This document shows positions 1 to 9,692 of a stretch of DNA of 64,000 nucleotides, piece by piece (position 1 is the stretch's first letter; each line of letters begins with the position of its first letter). Position numbers and translations under genes: made by a program. The notes below the pieces were generated by a model, which ran no database searches, was not told where the DNA came from, and was given only the letters and a program-made list of their open reading frames with translations. Source of the DNA: Mesorhizobium sp. SOD10 (GTDB lineage Bacteria > Pseudomonadota > Alphaproteobacteria > Rhizobiales > Rhizobiaceae); the NCBI GenBank assembly GCA_000824805.1, contig CCNA01000001.1:434001-498000 (forward strand), given 5' to 3'.

Positions 1-1
1 T

Positions 2-1648
2 CCCGCCAAGGGCGAGCACGGCATGGTGGTGACTGCCCAGCATCTCGCCACAGAAGTCGGTGTCGACGTGTTGAAGAAAGGCGGCAATGCCGTCGATGCC
101 GCGGTCGCCGTCGGCTACGCGCTCGCCGTGGTCTATCCCAACGCCGGCAATATCGGCGGCGGTGGCTTCATGACCGTGCGCATGAAGGACGGCCGCACGA
201 CCTTCCTCGATTTCCGCGAGCGCGCGCCGCTCGCTGCGACCAAAACCATGTATCTCGACAAACAAGGCAATCCGATCAAGGGCGCCAGTCTCGACGGCTA
301 TCTCGCCGTCGGCGTGCCGGGCTCGGTCGCCGGCTTCGAGATGGCGCGCGAGAAATACGGCACGCTCTCAAGACAGGAGCTGATGGCGCCGGCGATTGCC
401 TATGCCAGGGACGGTTTCGTCCTCAACCAGGGCGACGCGGCTTCGTTCGCAGGCAGCGCCGACCGTCTGGCAAAGGACCCGGCAGCAGCCGCCATCTTCC
501 TGAAGAAAGACGGCAAGCCCTATGGCATCGGCGAGAAGCTCGTTCAGCCGGACCTCGCCGCCTCGCTGTCGGCGATCTCGGAAAAGGGCCTCGACGCCTT
601 CTATAAGGGCGCCATCGCCGATCAAATCGTCAAGGCGAGCGGCGCCAAGGGCGGCATCCTCGCCAAGGGCGATTTCGAACAATATGCCGTGCGCGAGCTG
701 AAGCCCGTGACCTGCGACTACCGTGGCTATGAGATCATCTCCTCGCCGCCGCCGAGCTCGGGCGGCGTCATCATCTGCGAGATCCTCAACGTTCTGGAGG
801 GCTATCCGCTCTCCTATCTCGGCCCCGGATCGGCCGAGACGGTCCACGTCATGGTCGAAGCCATGCGTTACGCTTATGTCGACCGCAACTCGGCGCTCGG
901 CGATCCCGATTTCGTCGACAATCCGGTCTCGAAACTGCTCGACAAGAACTATGCCAAGGACATTCGCGACAAGATCGACCCCTTTCGTGCCGGGGTCTCG
1001 AAGGACCTGATGCCGAAAGGCTTCGGCGAGTCCAAGGAAACCACGCACTATTCGATCATTGACAAGGACGGCAATGCGGTCGCGGTCACCTATACGCTGA
1101 ACGGCTCTTTCGGTGCCGGCGTCGTCGCCGACGGCACCGGCATCCTGCTCAACAACGAGATGGACGATTTCACCCAGAAGCCCGGCGTGCCCAACCTCTA
1201 CGGCCTGGTCCAGGGCGAGGCCAACGCCATCCAGCCGAAGAAGACGCCTTTGTCCTCGATGAGCCCGACGATCGTCACCAAGGACGGCAAGCCGTTCATG
1301 GTGATAGGCAGCCCGGGCGGCTCGCGCATCATCACCATCACGCTGGAGGCGATCGTCAATGTCATCGACCACGGCATGGACATCCAGCAGGCGATCGATG
1401 CGCCGCGCATCCACCATCAATGGCTGCCGGACACGATCTATGTCGAACCGTTCGGGCTGTCGCCGGACACGGAGAAGCTGCTTGCCGGCATGGGCTACGA
1501 TCTCGATCTCAGCGACCAAACCTGGGGCCAGGCCGCCGGCATCCTTGTCGGCGGCAAGAGCTTGGGCGAAATCGAGAAGGGCGGCGGCGCCCGCTACAAC
1601 GGCGCCATCGACAGCCGGGCGGCTGCCGGTGAGGCGCTGGGATATTAG
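2..1648 (+). CDS. ggt: gamma-glutamyltransferase, 5' end cut by the window
   Basis: Gamma-glutamyltransferase cleaves glutathione and other gamma-glutamyl compounds in the periplasm and matures by autocleavage into two subunits. The nucleophile region ETTHYSI lies at about position 1037; the first Thr codon, at 1040, should become the N-terminus of the small subunit. The downstream GSPGGSRI motif is the oxyanion/substrate-binding segment of the family. The frame is open to the window edge (codons before the ATG at 23 read PAKGEHG), and homologs have a signal peptide and about 40 more residues, so the true start is outside the window. No downstream partner gene is visible. Confidence 0.93.
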   Translation, partial: PAKGEHGMVVTAQHLATEVGVDVLKKGGNAVDAAVAVGYALAVVYPNAGNIGGGGFMTVRMKDGRTTFLDFRERAPLAATKTMYLDKQGNPIKGASLDGYLAVGVPGSVAGFEMAREKYGTLSRQELMAPAIAYARDGFVLNQGDAASFAGSADRLAKDPAAAAIFLKKDGKPYGIGEKLVQPDLAASLSAISEKGLDAFYKGAIADQIVKASGAKGGILAKGDFEQYAVRELKPVTCDYRGYEIISSPPPSSGGVIICEILNVLEGYPLSYLGPGSAETVHVMVEAMRYAYVDRNSALGDPDFVDNPVSKLLDKNYAKDIRDKIDPFRAGVSKDLMPKGFGESKETTHYSIIDKDGNAVAVTYTLNGSFGAGVVADGTGILLNNEMDDFTQKPGVPNLYGLVQGEANAIQPKKTPLSSMSPTIVTKDGKPFMVIGSPGGSRIITITLEAIVNVIDHGMDIQQAIDAPRIHHQWLPDTIYVEPFGLSPDTEKLLAGMGYDLDLSDQTWGQAAGILVGGKSLGEIEKGGGARYNGAIDSRAAAGEALGY

Positions 1649-1764
1649 GCTCAGGGCTATTGAGACTAGCTAAAAATTACAGGAGGCGCAGTAGCGGGCG
1701 CTGTTCTTCCATGCCTTAATATGCCGGGGCGCCCTTGGGGTGGCGCTATGGGCGCAGTTGATGA

Positions 1765-2556
1765 ATGAGCGAGAGTTTTTCTTTGGTGGTTCCTACGCGT
1801 GACGGGGGGCCGCACAGCCTGATCATTGCCGAAGAGTATCAACGGCTCGGGATTGAAATTCGGTATTTCGTCGATAGCCGTTCATCGCCGAGATACGTGG
1901 AAGATGTGCTTCGTAAAGTTGACTTGGCTACCAAGCTATCTGTCAGGTGGGGGAGGTCTTATGTCGAAGGCATTCTGCCGAAGATTGCGGCCGCCTCGCG
2001 CGCAAAACGTATTTTCCGGTTGGACGACGATGAATTTCCCTCACGTGCCTTGCTGACCTGGCTGCGCGATGTTGCGGCGCCGACAAACAAACCAGTGATA
2101 GCCGTTCCGCGCCGCGCTGTGGCCGTTATCGATTCTATGGCTGTTTTCGCTGCGAAGTTGCCCAATTTGCCACCGCACGACTTTCAGTTTAGAGGGTTCC
2201 TCGTCCATTCTGTAAAATTCAAGAAGAAGATCCACACGCCGGGCTTCTCGTTCAACGAATCTGACGTCTTGTACGCGCCTTCGGAGTGCCACATCTACCA
2301 TTTCGACTGGGTTGTACGAAGTCGCGAGCAGAGAGCCAGCAAACTCGAATTCTATGAGAAAATGGAGCCGGGAGCGTTCGAATTGTTGAAGTATCAGTAT
2401 CTCTATGAGGACTTCGATCCGGCCCTTTATGAATTTAGCCCGCTGGAAGACCCGGACATATCTGCTCTGGCCCTTCGGCTCCATAACGAGCGGCCCGCAC
2501 CCGCGGAAGCGACCAGGGGATGGAAGCGGCTTTTCCGCAGGATCGCCTGCCGATGA
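1765..2556 (+). CDS. glycosyltransferase-like protein of unknown substrate
   Basis: This 263-residue protein opens with a strand-turn typical of GT-A folds (SLVVPTRDGG) and carries an acidic DDDE cluster at about residue 91, in the position of the metal-binding DXD of GT2-like enzymes. No signal peptide or membrane segment is seen. It ends with an ATGA overlap into the next, frameshifted gene, so the two were probably translated together. Base composition and codon use are visibly less GC-biased than in flanking genes, which suggests acquisition by transfer. The sugar donor and acceptor cannot be inferred; a role in surface polysaccharide is only a guess. Confidence 0.6.
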   Translation: MSESFSLVVPTRDGGPHSLIIAEEYQRLGIEIRYFVDSRSSPRYVEDVLRKVDLATKLSVRWGRSYVEGILPKIAAASRAKRIFRLDDDEFPSRALLTWLRDVAAPTNKPVIAVPRRAVAVIDSMAVFAAKLPNLPPHDFQFRGFLVHSVKFKKKIHTPGFSFNESDVLYAPSECHIYHFDWVVRSREQRASKLEFYEKMEPGAFELLKYQYLYEDFDPALYEFSPLEDPDISALALRLHNERPAPAEATRGWKRLFRRIACR

Positions 2557-3400
2557 AGCGGCCATGGCTCGGCCCATCGGCAGGTGACCGGCAGGCAGGA
2601 ATCTTCATAACGCATGTGCTGAACGATCGAATACGGGCTCATTTTGATCGTCTCCGCCACGAAACGGAGGCGATCATTGACTGGCAGTTCGCCTATAATC
2701 CGTGGACCCTGAGCGATTTAGTCGCAGGACGAGGAGACTTCGAGATCGACCGGACCTCCGTGCGCGTGCGGCAAGCCATGAGTTCCGGGAACTTGTCGAT
2801 GGGCTATATGGACATCGTCCTCTTCCCTTTGGCGAAGTCTGCGAATCGGGAATTCGTCTGGGTTCTCGAATACGACGTCGACTTTGCCGGCCGGTGGCTC
2901 GATTTTTTCCAGCAGTTTTCAAACAATGGCGCGGACTTGCTGGCGACGACGCTCAATACGCGCCGCCGAGATCGGCGCTGGACATTCTGGGGCTCGGCAA
3001 ATGGACCGTGCCCGAAATCATGGTTCACGAGAGCATTTATGCCCATCATGCGCGTTTCGCGGCGCTTGATGTCTACGAGGAGGCGCTTTCGACAGGCGAA
3101 TGGAGCGGGCACTACGAATTCCTCGCGCCGACCATTGCGCGCGTTCATGGTCTCAGGATCGAGGACATCGGCGGAACCGGACCGTTCGTGCCTTGGCGCC
3201 GAAGAAGGCGGAACTATCTGAATACAGCGGAGGACCCCCATCTCGGTCCCGGGACATTCGTCTGGCGCCCATCGATGACGGCTTATTTTCACGAAGACCG
3301 CACCGCGTTCACGCAACAGGCCATGCTTTACCATCCGATCAAGGCCGACGTGGTCGAATGGGAGGCCGGAGCCCCTGTAGCGCTGCCCGAGGCCAGCTGA
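2553..3400 (+). pseudogene. frameshifted glycosyltransferase-like gene
   Basis: Starting at the ATG that overlaps the previous stop codon (ATGA at 2553), the protein reads well for about 170 residues (GIFITHVLNDRI ... WVLEYDVDFAG ... AFMPIMRVSRR). Coherent protein sequence then continues in another frame (LDVYEEALSTGEW ... GTFVWRPSMTAYF) to the stop at 3398-3400. One missing base near 3060-3066, in the run cgcggcgcttg, joins the halves as SRR-LDVYEEAL, giving about 282 residues. Either the gene is broken or the read has a one-base error. The EYDVDF motif resembles a GT metal site; the function is unknown. Confidence 0.6.
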
Positions 3401-3448
3401 TGCGGAGAGACCCGGGTTCGTTTTATCGCAACCAGTTGGATCGGTTGA

Positions 3449-3796
3449 TCAGGTCACCAGTGTGATCGTCGAGGCGATCAGCATAACGGCGGCAATGGCG
3501 ACGAACAGCGCATAGATACGCGGCCGGTCGAGCAGCAGCGCATTGCCCGAAATCCAGGCCGCCGTGGCGCCGCCGAGCGCGAACAGGAAGCCGTTGCGGT
3601 GGCCGAAGGCCATGGAGGCGGCCATCAGGCCGCCGATGATCAGCGCGCCGAAGACAATGATGACGGCGACGGCATATTTCTCGAAATCATTGCCGCTGCC
3701 CATTGCCGGCCCCATCGCATTGAGATTGGGCAGGTCGTCCGGATCGAAGGGGCTGGTCGAGCCGTATTCGTCTTGACCGAGGGATTCGCGCATCAT
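3449..3796 (-). CDS. small inner-membrane protein, unknown
   Basis: 115 residues. A hydrophilic N-terminal third is followed by three hydrophobic stretches (AVAVIIVFGALIIGGLMAA, FLFALGGATAAWISG, YALFVAIAAVMLIAS), so it should be an integral membrane protein. The ATG ATG start is preceded by GGAG on the minus strand. No family is recognised. It stands alone between the glycosyltransferase module and dctD. Confidence 0.6.
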   Translation of the reverse strand: MMRESLGQDEYGSTSPFDPDDLPNLNAMGPAMGSGNDFEKYAVAVIIVFGALIIGGLMAASMAFGHRNGFLFALGGATAAWISGNALLLDRPRIYALFVAIAAVMLIASTITLVT

Positions 3797-3944
3797 TCAT
3801 TCTCCGCTGGGCGGCAACAAACCATCAACGCCTGCCGAGCGCAACCCGGCAAAGCCGCCACGGCGATGCATTCACCGTCCGGCTGATGCCCGCGCGCCAC
3901 GGTTTACCGGTCGATCTCAACGGCGTAGCGACGTTGCGGTTCCA

Positions 3945-3991
3945 GGGCATGATGCCGAAAGGTGCGAAGCGGTTTCGGACGACATCATGCT
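3945..3991. repeat. short palindromic intergenic repeat
   Basis: Inverted arms GCATGATG (3947-3954) and CATCATGC (3983-3990) enclose a second pair, CCGAAA (3955-3960) and TTTCGG (3973-3978). The sequence matches my recollection of a palindromic element scattered through Mesorhizobium and Rhizobium genomes. It lies just downstream of dctD (minus strand) and could act as a transcript-end hairpin. Confidence 0.6.
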
Positions 3992-4008
3992 CCATCTCTG
4001 GCCTTGAC

Positions 4009-5364
4009 CTATCTGGAAAAATCACTGCGCACGATGCCGTGCCGCTGCAGCTTGTCGTAGAAGGTCTTGCGCGGGATGCCGAGCGCCTCGATGGTGCGGC
4101 GGACATCGCCGTCGTTGCGACCAAGCGTCTCGCGGATGATCTCGGCCTCATAGCGATCGAGCCGTTCCGGCAACGGCATCGCGGCGTCGCTCTCCATCGC
4201 CGCTGGGGAAGGCGTTTCGTCGACATTATCGAGCCCGAGCACGAAGCGTTCGGCGAAATGGGCGAGCTCACGCACATTGCCCGGCCAGTCATGGTCCCTC
4301 AGATGACGCTGGACCGCGGTGGAGATCGCCGGCACGGTGCGTCGGAAGCGGGCGGCGGCCCGCTCGGCGAAGTAACCGAACAGAAGCGGCACGTCGTCCC
4401 GCCTTTCTCGCAGGGGCGGGATGGAGAGCGTCACCACATTGAGCCGGTAGTAGAGGTCCTCGCGAAAATTGCCGCGCTGGCTGGCATCGCCCAGATCGAC
4501 CTTGGCGGCCGCGACCACCCTCAGGTCGACCGGACGAACCTCATTGGTGCCGAGCGGCGTCACCTCGCGCATTTCCAAGACACGCAGCATCTGCACCTGC
4601 GTCGCGGCCGGCATGCTTTCGATCTCGTCGAGGAACAGCGTGCCGCCGCTCGAATGCTCGATACGGCCGACGCGCTTCTTCTGCGCGCCGGTGAAGGCAC
4701 CGGGCTCGTGGCCGAACAGCTCGCTTTCGATGACCGTCTCCGGCAGCGTGCCGCAGTTGAGCGCGACGAAATTGCCTTTGGCGCGGCGGCTCCAGCGGTG
4801 CAGCAGGTTCGCCACAACCTCCTTGCCGGAGCCGGTCTCGCCGGTAACCAGCACGTCGACGTCGGTGTCGGCGATCTGCCTCAGCGTCCGGCGCAGCCGC
4901 TCCATCGCAGGCGTTTGGCCGATCAGCGGTAATCCCTCCTGCGCCTGCTCAGCCGCTTCGCGCAAGGCGCGGTTTTCCATCACCAGCCGGCGTTTCTCCG
5001 CGGCGCGCGCCACGCTCTGCGCCAGCCGGTCGGCGGCGAAAGGCTTGGTGATGAAGTCGTAAGCGCCGTCCTTGATCGCCTTGACGGCCATGGCGATGTC
5101 GCCGTGTCCGGTAACCAGGATGACGGGAATGTCGGGATCGAGATGCAAGACGCGGTCGAAAAGCTGCAGCCCGTCGATTTCCGGCATGCGGATGTCAGAG
5201 ACAACGACGCCGGCGAAAGTCCTGTCGAGCGCCGCCAGCGCTTCGCTCGCCACCGCGTAAGCCGACACCGCAAAGCCGGCAAGCTCCAGCGTCTGCCTTG
5301 TCGCCTTGAGCAGATCGCCGTCGTCATCGATCAGGATCACCGGTGCGGGATCGTCCTTGGTCAT
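4009..5364 (-). CDS. dctD: C4-dicarboxylate transport sigma-54 response regulator DctD
   Basis: 451 residues in NtrC-type architecture. A receiver domain has its phospho-acceptor Asp57 in VVVSDIRMP. The AAA+ domain has Walker A GETGSGKE at about 175-182, the sigma-54 contact loop GAFTGA at about 222-227 and Walker [11 protein letters not shown] at about 240-249. A C-terminal Fis-type helix-turn-helix follows. Phosphorylated DctD activates sigma-54 RNA polymerase at dctA in response to succinate, malate and fumarate. Its ATG overlaps the dctB stop, so the pair is one operon. Identity is supported by the adjacent divergent dctA with matching promoter elements. Confidence 0.95.
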   Translation of the reverse strand: MTKDDPAPVILIDDDGDLLKATRQTLELAGFAVSAYAVASEALAALDRTFAGVVVSDIRMPEIDGLQLFDRVLHLDPDIPVILVTGHGDIAMAVKAIKDGAYDFITKPFAADRLAQSVARAAEKRRLVMENRALREAAEQAQEGLPLIGQTPAMERLRRTLRQIADTDVDVLVTGETGSGKEVVANLLHRWSRRAKGNFVALNCGTLPETVIESELFGHEPGAFTGAQKKRVGRIEHSSGGTLFLDEIESMPAATQVQMLRVLEMREVTPLGTNEVRPVDLRVVAAAKVDLGDASQRGNFREDLYYRLNVVTLSIPPLRERRDDVPLLFGYFAERAAARFRRTVPAISTAVQRHLRDHDWPGNVRELAHFAERFVLGLDNVDETPSPAAMESDAAMPLPERLDRYEAEIIRETLGRNDGDVRRTIEALGIPRKTFYDKLQRHGIVRSDFSR

Positions 5365-7226
5365 GCTGCGCCGGCCTTCGACAGATGGATGGTGAAGCGT
5401 GTGCCCTGGCCGCTGCTCGAAACCTCGATGCGCCCGCCATAGTCGGCGACGATGTCCTTGGAGATGACCAGGCCGAGCCCGAGGCCTTTTTCCTTGGAGG
5501 TGTTGAAGGGCGTGAACAGGGATTTTAGGATCGCGGGCGGTATGCCCGGGCCGTTGTCGGAAACGACCACCGCCACCTCTTCGGCGGTTTCGGTGGCGGA
5601 GACTTCGACCCGCGCGCCCTCACGGCCCTCGAGCGCCTCCAGCGCGTTCTGGAACAGGTTGATCAGCACCTGCTCCAGCCGCAGCCGGTTGCCCATCACC
5701 TTCAGCTTCGGCGGCGGCAGTGTAATCGCCAGCGCGTCCAGCCGGCCGGCGAAGCGGCTCCTGAGCAGCACCACGGCGCCTTCGATCACGCCGCGCAATT
5801 CAATGGGCTCGGCCGCGGTGCGGCCCTTGCGGGCAAAGGCTTTCAGCTCCTCGGTGATCGAGCCGATGCGCTCGGTCAGCGCCGCGATGGCGCCAAGGTT
5901 CTCGTCGGCTGAGGCGCTCTGCTTGCGCTCCAGGAACACGCGCGCATTGTCGGCATAGGCGCGGATCGTCGCCACCGGCTGGTTGATTTCATGCGCGACG
6001 CCGGCGGCGACCTGGCCAAGGGTGGCAAGCCGGTTGGCCTGCACCAGCTCCTGCTGCATCACCTGCAGCTTCGCCTCGGTGCTGCGGTGGTCGGCGATCT
6101 CGGCCTGCAGCCGGTCACGCGCCAGGCTAAGGTCCTGCGTGCGCTCGACGACCCGGCGCTCGAGCTCGGCGCGTGCCGCCTGCTCGGCGGCGATCCGCAT
6201 CTGGCCGGACTGCCGGCGCCACAACAGATAGGCGGCAAAGGCGATGAGCGGCACCACCACGCCAAGCGCAAGCAGCCGCATCTCGCGCTGCGCCGCCGCG
6301 ACCGGTGCTTCGGCCGGAACGAGATAGTCGAGCCGCCAAGGCGTAGACGGCACCGCGGTCGAAAGCCGCAGATACTCGGCGTCGCTGCCTCCGGGGGTGA
6401 TGGCATGGACCAGCGCGACGTCGGAGCTCAGCGGTTGCGGCTTCGTGACCGGCAAGGGCACCAGCGGCGCATCGCCGAATTGCTGACTGGCGCGGATGTC
6501 GGCCGTGACCGGAGCGGCCAGCGGTGCAATCGTCATGAAACGCCAGGAGGGCACGCTGGTGATCAGCACCACGCCATGCGCATCGCTGACATAGGCCGGG
6601 CGGTTGGCCTCATGCCAGTCGGACTCGAGCTGGTCGAACTCCATCTTGACCACGACGACGCCGAGTGGCCCGGAAGGCCCGTCGACGCGGCGCGAGATGT
6701 AGAGACCGGGGCGTTTGCTGACATTGCCGAGCGCGAAATATTCGGCGGTGCCCGTCTGCATCGCGCCCGAGAAATAGGCACGAAAACCATAGTCGTTGCC
6801 GACGAAGCTCACCGGTTCGCGCCAGTTGCTGGAAGCGATCGCAAACCCGTCGGTGCCGGTGACGTAGAGCACCGAGGCCTTGGTGCCGGAAACCAGCCCT
6901 TCGAGCTTGCGGTTGAGCACGTCGATCGAGGCAGGGCTGCGTTCGGCCAGCGCGTCATGCACCTGCTGGTCCTCGGAGAGGAGCAGCGGCAGCGCACGCG
7001 GGTTTTCCAGCACCGCGCGCAGCAGCGCGACTTTGAGGTTGGCGTCCGTGCGCCCTTGCGTTGCCAGCGCTTCGATCTCGGTCGAGCGACCATAGAGGCC
7101 TGCGCCATAGAGCGCCGCCGCGATGATCGCTAGCGCCACCGCCGTAAACAGCAGCCAGGCGCGCCGCGCCCGCCCGGCAAGCAGTTCGGGCGTCACGGCG
7201 AGGACGGCGGCAGGGCGTTGCAGCAT
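5361..7226 (-). CDS. dctB: C4-dicarboxylate sensor histidine kinase DctB
   Basis: This membrane sensor kinase has an N-terminal hydrophobic segment ([21 protein letters not shown]), a long periplasmic PAS-like sensor region, a second segment before about residue 350 ([19 protein letters not shown]), then HisKA and HATPase domains. The phospho-acceptor H is in [15 protein letters not shown]; the ATP lid is [15 protein letters not shown] start at the ATG at 7224-7226, giving 621 residues. The open frame runs on to 7298, but that extension covers the DctD-type activator sites at 7235-7285 and so is unlikely to be coding. The gene overlaps dctD by 4 bp. Confidence 0.93.
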   Translation of the reverse strand: MLQRPAAVLAVTPELLAGRARRAWLLFTAVALAIIAAALYGAGLYGRSTEIEALATQGRTDANLKVALLRAVLENPRALPLLLSEDQQVHDALAERSPASIDVLNRKLEGLVSGTKASVLYVTGTDGFAIASSNWREPVSFVGNDYGFRAYFSGAMQTGTAEYFALGNVSKRPGLYISRRVDGPSGPLGVVVVKMEFDQLESDWHEANRPAYVSDAHGVVLITSVPSWRFMTIAPLAAPVTADIRASQQFGDAPLVPLPVTKPQPLSSDVALVHAITPGGSDAEYLRLSTAVPSTPWRLDYLVPAEAPVAAAQREMRLLALGVVVPLIAFAAYLLWRRQSGQMRIAAEQAARAELERRVVERTQDLSLARDRLQAEIADHRSTEAKLQVMQQELVQANRLATLGQVAAGVAHEINQPVATIRAYADNARVFLERKQSASADENLGAIAALTERIGSITEELKAFARKGRTAAEPIELRGVIEGAVVLLRSRFAGRLDALAITLPPPKLKVMGNRLRLEQVLINLFQNALEALEGREGARVEVSATETAEEVAVVVSDNGPGIPPAILKSLFTPFNTSKEKGLGLGLVISKDIVADYGGRIEVSSSGQGTRFTIHLSKAGAA

Positions 7227-7234
7227 GCCGCATC

Positions 7235-7285
7235 TGTGCATGATTTCGCACAAAGCACAATCCGACCTATGCGGATATCCGCACG
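7235..7285. promoter_or_regulatory. two DctD-type upstream activator sites
   Basis: Two 18-bp inverted repeats, TGTGCATGATTTCGCACA (7235-7252) and TATGCGGATATCCGCACG (7268-7285), have centres 33 bp apart, about three helical turns. The inner arms of the second (TGCGGATATCCGCA) form a perfect palindrome. They lie roughly 75-125 bp upstream of the sigma-54 promoter of dctA, as expected for enhancer-like DctD binding sites in rhizobia. Confidence 0.82.
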
Positions 7286-7359
7286 GGATCTCTGGCAAAT
7301 GCCCCTCGTCAGTTCGAAAAAGTCAACAAAATCAATGCTTCGAGGCTTCGGGCGTCATC

Positions 7360-7375
7360 TGGCACGCGCGTTGCA
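7360..7375 (+). promoter_or_regulatory. sigma-54 promoter of dctA
   Basis: TGGCACG-N4-TTGCA is a perfect -24/-12 sigma-54 promoter, with GG and GC dinucleotides correctly spaced. It reads toward dctA, whose ATG is about 86 bp downstream, and sits downstream of the two DctD-type sites. Confidence 0.92.
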
Positions 7376-7460
7376 AATGCATCCGCAGCAGCCGTGAGGC
7401 TGTGGAGGTCAACAGCCTCCAGGGAGGTCGAGCGTCTCGATCGGGGGCCGAACGGAGGAC

Positions 7461-8798
7461 ATGATGCAGACAGCAATCGCTGCCGCCGAGCCGCGCGGCA
7501 AAATTCCCTTTTATCGGCATCTCTATGTGCAGGTCCTGGTGGCGATCGCCGCCGGCATCCTGCTTGGGCATTTCCACCCCGACCTAGGCGCCTCGCTGAA
7601 GCCGCTTGGCGATGCCTTCATCAAGCTGGTCAAGATGGTGATCGCGCCGGTGATCTTCCTCACGGTCGCGACCGGCATTGCCGGTGTTTCCGATCTTCAC
7701 AAGGTCGGCCGCGTCGCCGGCAAGGCGATGATTTATTTCCTCGTCTTCTCGACCTTGGCGCTCGTCGTCGGCCTCGTCGTGTCGAACGTCATCCAGCCCG
7801 GCGCCGGCATGCACGTCAATCCGGCGACCCTCGACCCGTCGAAAGTGGCGACCTTCACCGAGAAGGCGCATGACTCGACCGTCGTCGGCTTCCTGATGAA
7901 CATCATCCCCGACACCATCACCGGCGCGTTCGCGCAAGGCGACATCCTGCAGGTGCTGTTCTTCTCGGTGCTGTTCGGCATCGCGCTGGCGCTCGTCGGC
8001 GAGCGTGCCCGCCCCGTCGTCGATTTCCTGCAGGCGCTCACCGCGCCGGTTTTCCGCCTCGTCGCTATCCTGATGAAGGCCGCTCCCATCGGGGCTTTCG
8101 GCGCCATGGCCTTCACCGTCGGCAAATACGGTATCGGCGCGATCGCCAACCTCGCCTTCCTGATCGGCACCTTCTATCTGACGTCGCTGCTCTTCGTGCT
8201 CGTCGTTCTCGGCGCCGTCGCATGGTATAACGGCTTCTCGATCCTGGCGCTGATCCGCTACATCAAGGAAGAGCTGCTGCTGGTGCTCGGCACCTCGTCG
8301 TCGGAGGCCGCGCTCCCCGGCCTGATGGCCAAGATGGAGCGCGCGGGCTGCAACCGCTCGGTGGTCGGTCTTGTCATCCCGACCGGCTATTCCTTCAATC
8401 TCGACGGCACCAACATCTACATGACGCTGGCCGCGCTGTTCATCGCCCAGGCGACCGATACGCCGCTCACCTTCGGCGACCAGATCCTGCTTTTGCTCGT
8501 CGCGATGCTGAGCTCGAAGGGCGCAGCCGGCATCACCGGCGCCGGCTTCATCACCTTGGCCGCCACGCTCTCGGTCGTGCCGTCGGTGCCGGTCGCCGGC
8601 ATGGCGCTCATCCTCGGCGTCGACCGGTTCATGTCGGAATGCCGCGCGCTTACCAATTTTGTCGGCAACGCGGTGGCGACAATCGTCGTGGCGCGCTGGG
8701 AAGGCGAGCTCGACCAGAAGCAATTCGCCGCCGCCATGGCCGGTCAGTTGCCGGAAGAGGCGGATCTCGCGCTATCGGGCGGGCTGCAGCCGGCATAA
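7461..8798 (+). CDS. dctA: C4-dicarboxylate:proton/sodium symporter DctA
   Basis: 445 residues of the DAACS (glutamate transporter fold) family, with about eight membrane segments and two re-entrant loops. Family signatures include [17 protein letters not shown] near residue 55, the serine-rich loop [12 protein letters not shown], and the [15 protein letters not shown] segment that binds substrate and cation. It imports succinate, malate and fumarate, the main carbon supply of bacteroids in symbiotic rhizobia. GGAGG precedes the ATG at 7461; a second in-frame ATG follows directly. A strong terminator lies downstream, so the gene is monocistronic. Confidence 0.96.
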   Translation: MMQTAIAAAEPRGKIPFYRHLYVQVLVAIAAGILLGHFHPDLGASLKPLGDAFIKLVKMVIAPVIFLTVATGIAGVSDLHKVGRVAGKAMIYFLVFSTLALVVGLVVSNVIQPGAGMHVNPATLDPSKVATFTEKAHDSTVVGFLMNIIPDTITGAFAQGDILQVLFFSVLFGIALALVGERARPVVDFLQALTAPVFRLVAILMKAAPIGAFGAMAFTVGKYGIGAIANLAFLIGTFYLTSLLFVLVVLGAVAWYNGFSILALIRYIKEELLLVLGTSSSEAALPGLMAKMERAGCNRSVVGLVIPTGYSFNLDGTNIYMTLAALFIAQATDTPLTFGDQILLLLVAMLSSKGAAGITGAGFITLAATLSVVPSVPVAGMALILGVDRFMSECRALTNFVGNAVATIVVARWEGELDQKQFAAAMAGQLPEEADLALSGGLQPA

Positions 8799-8845
8799 GC
8801 CACGTTCGGAATTGCGAAAGACGAAGGGTATCCTCTCGATGCCGG

Positions 8846-8880
8846 ACAGGCCGCGGCGATCGCCGCGGCCTGTTCTTTTT
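8846..8880 (+). terminator. rho-independent terminator after dctA
   Basis: A perfect 14-bp-arm palindrome (ACAGGCCGCGGCGA and its complement, 8846-8873) is followed directly by TCTTTTT. It ends the dctA transcript before the phosphatase gene. Confidence 0.88.
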
Positions 8881-8945
8881 GCCGGCCGCCGCATAGGCTG
8901 CGCCAGCCGGATTCCCGGTGAAACATTCAGCCGAAAGGGCGGTCG

Positions 8946-9527
8946 ATGAGCAGCGCGTACCCCGAGATCTATCTTGTCCGTCATGGCGAGACCGAATGGA
9001 GCCTTTCGGGCAGGCATACGGGCCGCACAGACGTCCCGCTGACGGCAACAGGCGAGGAGGCCGCGCGCTCCGTTGCCGACCGGCTCAACGGTCTGACGTT
9101 CCAGGCGGTCTGGTCGAGCCCTTCGCAGCGCGCCTTCGACACCTGCCGGCTTGCCGGCTTCGGCGAGCAGGCGGTGAAAAAGCCGGACCTGCAGGAATGG
9201 GATTACGGCGCCTATGAAGGCGTGACGACCAAGGAAATCCTGTCGAAGCGCCCCGGCTGGCAGTTGTTTCGCGACGGCTGTCCGGACGGCGAGACGGCGG
9301 CCGACGTCGGCGCCCGCGCCGACGCCGTCGTCGCCGCGCTTCGCGCGATCGGCGGCAATGTGCTCATCTTCTCCAGCTCGCACTTCCTGCGTGTTTTCGC
9401 GGCGCGCTGGGTAGGCCTGCCGCCGGAAGGCGGCGAGCATTTCGTGCTCGATACCGCCAGCCTCAGCATCCTCGGCTACGAGCACGACCTGACCGAGCCG
9501 GTCATCCGGCGGTGGAACCAGAAGTAG
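8946..9527 (+). CDS. histidine phosphatase family (phosphoglycerate-mutase-like) protein
   Basis: 193 residues. The N-terminal YLVRHGETEWS supplies the phosphohistidine of the branch-1 histidine acid phosphatase/PGM superfamily. The second catalytic His is in FSSSHFLRVFAARW, and Arg/Glu are in SSPSQRAFDT and LQEWDYGAYEG. The small size and DYGAYEG segment fit phosphatases rather than true glycolytic mutase. The substrate is unknown. The ATG at 8946 follows an AAAGGG ribosome site. It stands alone between a terminator and a RIME-like repeat. Confidence 0.85.
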   Translation: MSSAYPEIYLVRHGETEWSLSGRHTGRTDVPLTATGEEAARSVADRLNGLTFQAVWSSPSQRAFDTCRLAGFGEQAVKKPDLQEWDYGAYEGVTTKEILSKRPGWQLFRDGCPDGETAADVGARADAVVAALRAIGGNVLIFSSSHFLRVFAARWVGLPPEGGEHFVLDTASLSILGYEHDLTEPVIRRWNQK

Positions 9528-9537
9528 CGCGACTCTC

Positions 9538-9680
9538 CCTCATCCGGCCGCTTCGCGGCCACCTTCTCCCCGGCGGGGAGAAGAGGAAGGTCAGCGCCAG
9601 CCGTCTCCTCTCCCCTTGGGGAGAGGTCGGATTGCCCCGAATTGCCCTTCGCAATTCGGCTGGCGATCCGGGTGAGGGGG
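9538..9680. repeat. RIME-like intergenic mosaic repeat, copy 1
   Basis: About 143 bp that match 33029-33174 over most of their length. It contains nested palindromes: CTTCTCCCC/GGGGAGAAG, CTCTCCCC/GGGGAGAG and GAATTGCCCTTCGCAATTC. It begins CCCTCATCCGGC and ends ATCCGGGTGAGGG. This is the structure described for Rhizobium intergenic mosaic elements. Its position between convergent genes allows it to form hairpins at both transcript ends. Confidence 0.85.
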
Positions 9681-9692
9681 ACGCCTCGCGCC

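Noticed and set aside
368..1519. Long open frame antisense to the gamma-glutamyltransferase gene
   Set aside because: It is a high-GC shadow frame with Arg/Asp/Val-rich low-complexity translation, opposite a clear family member.
3886..4932. Plus-strand open frame antisense to dctD
   Set aside because: Composition is that of a mirror frame and no domain is seen; dctD motifs on the minus strand are complete.
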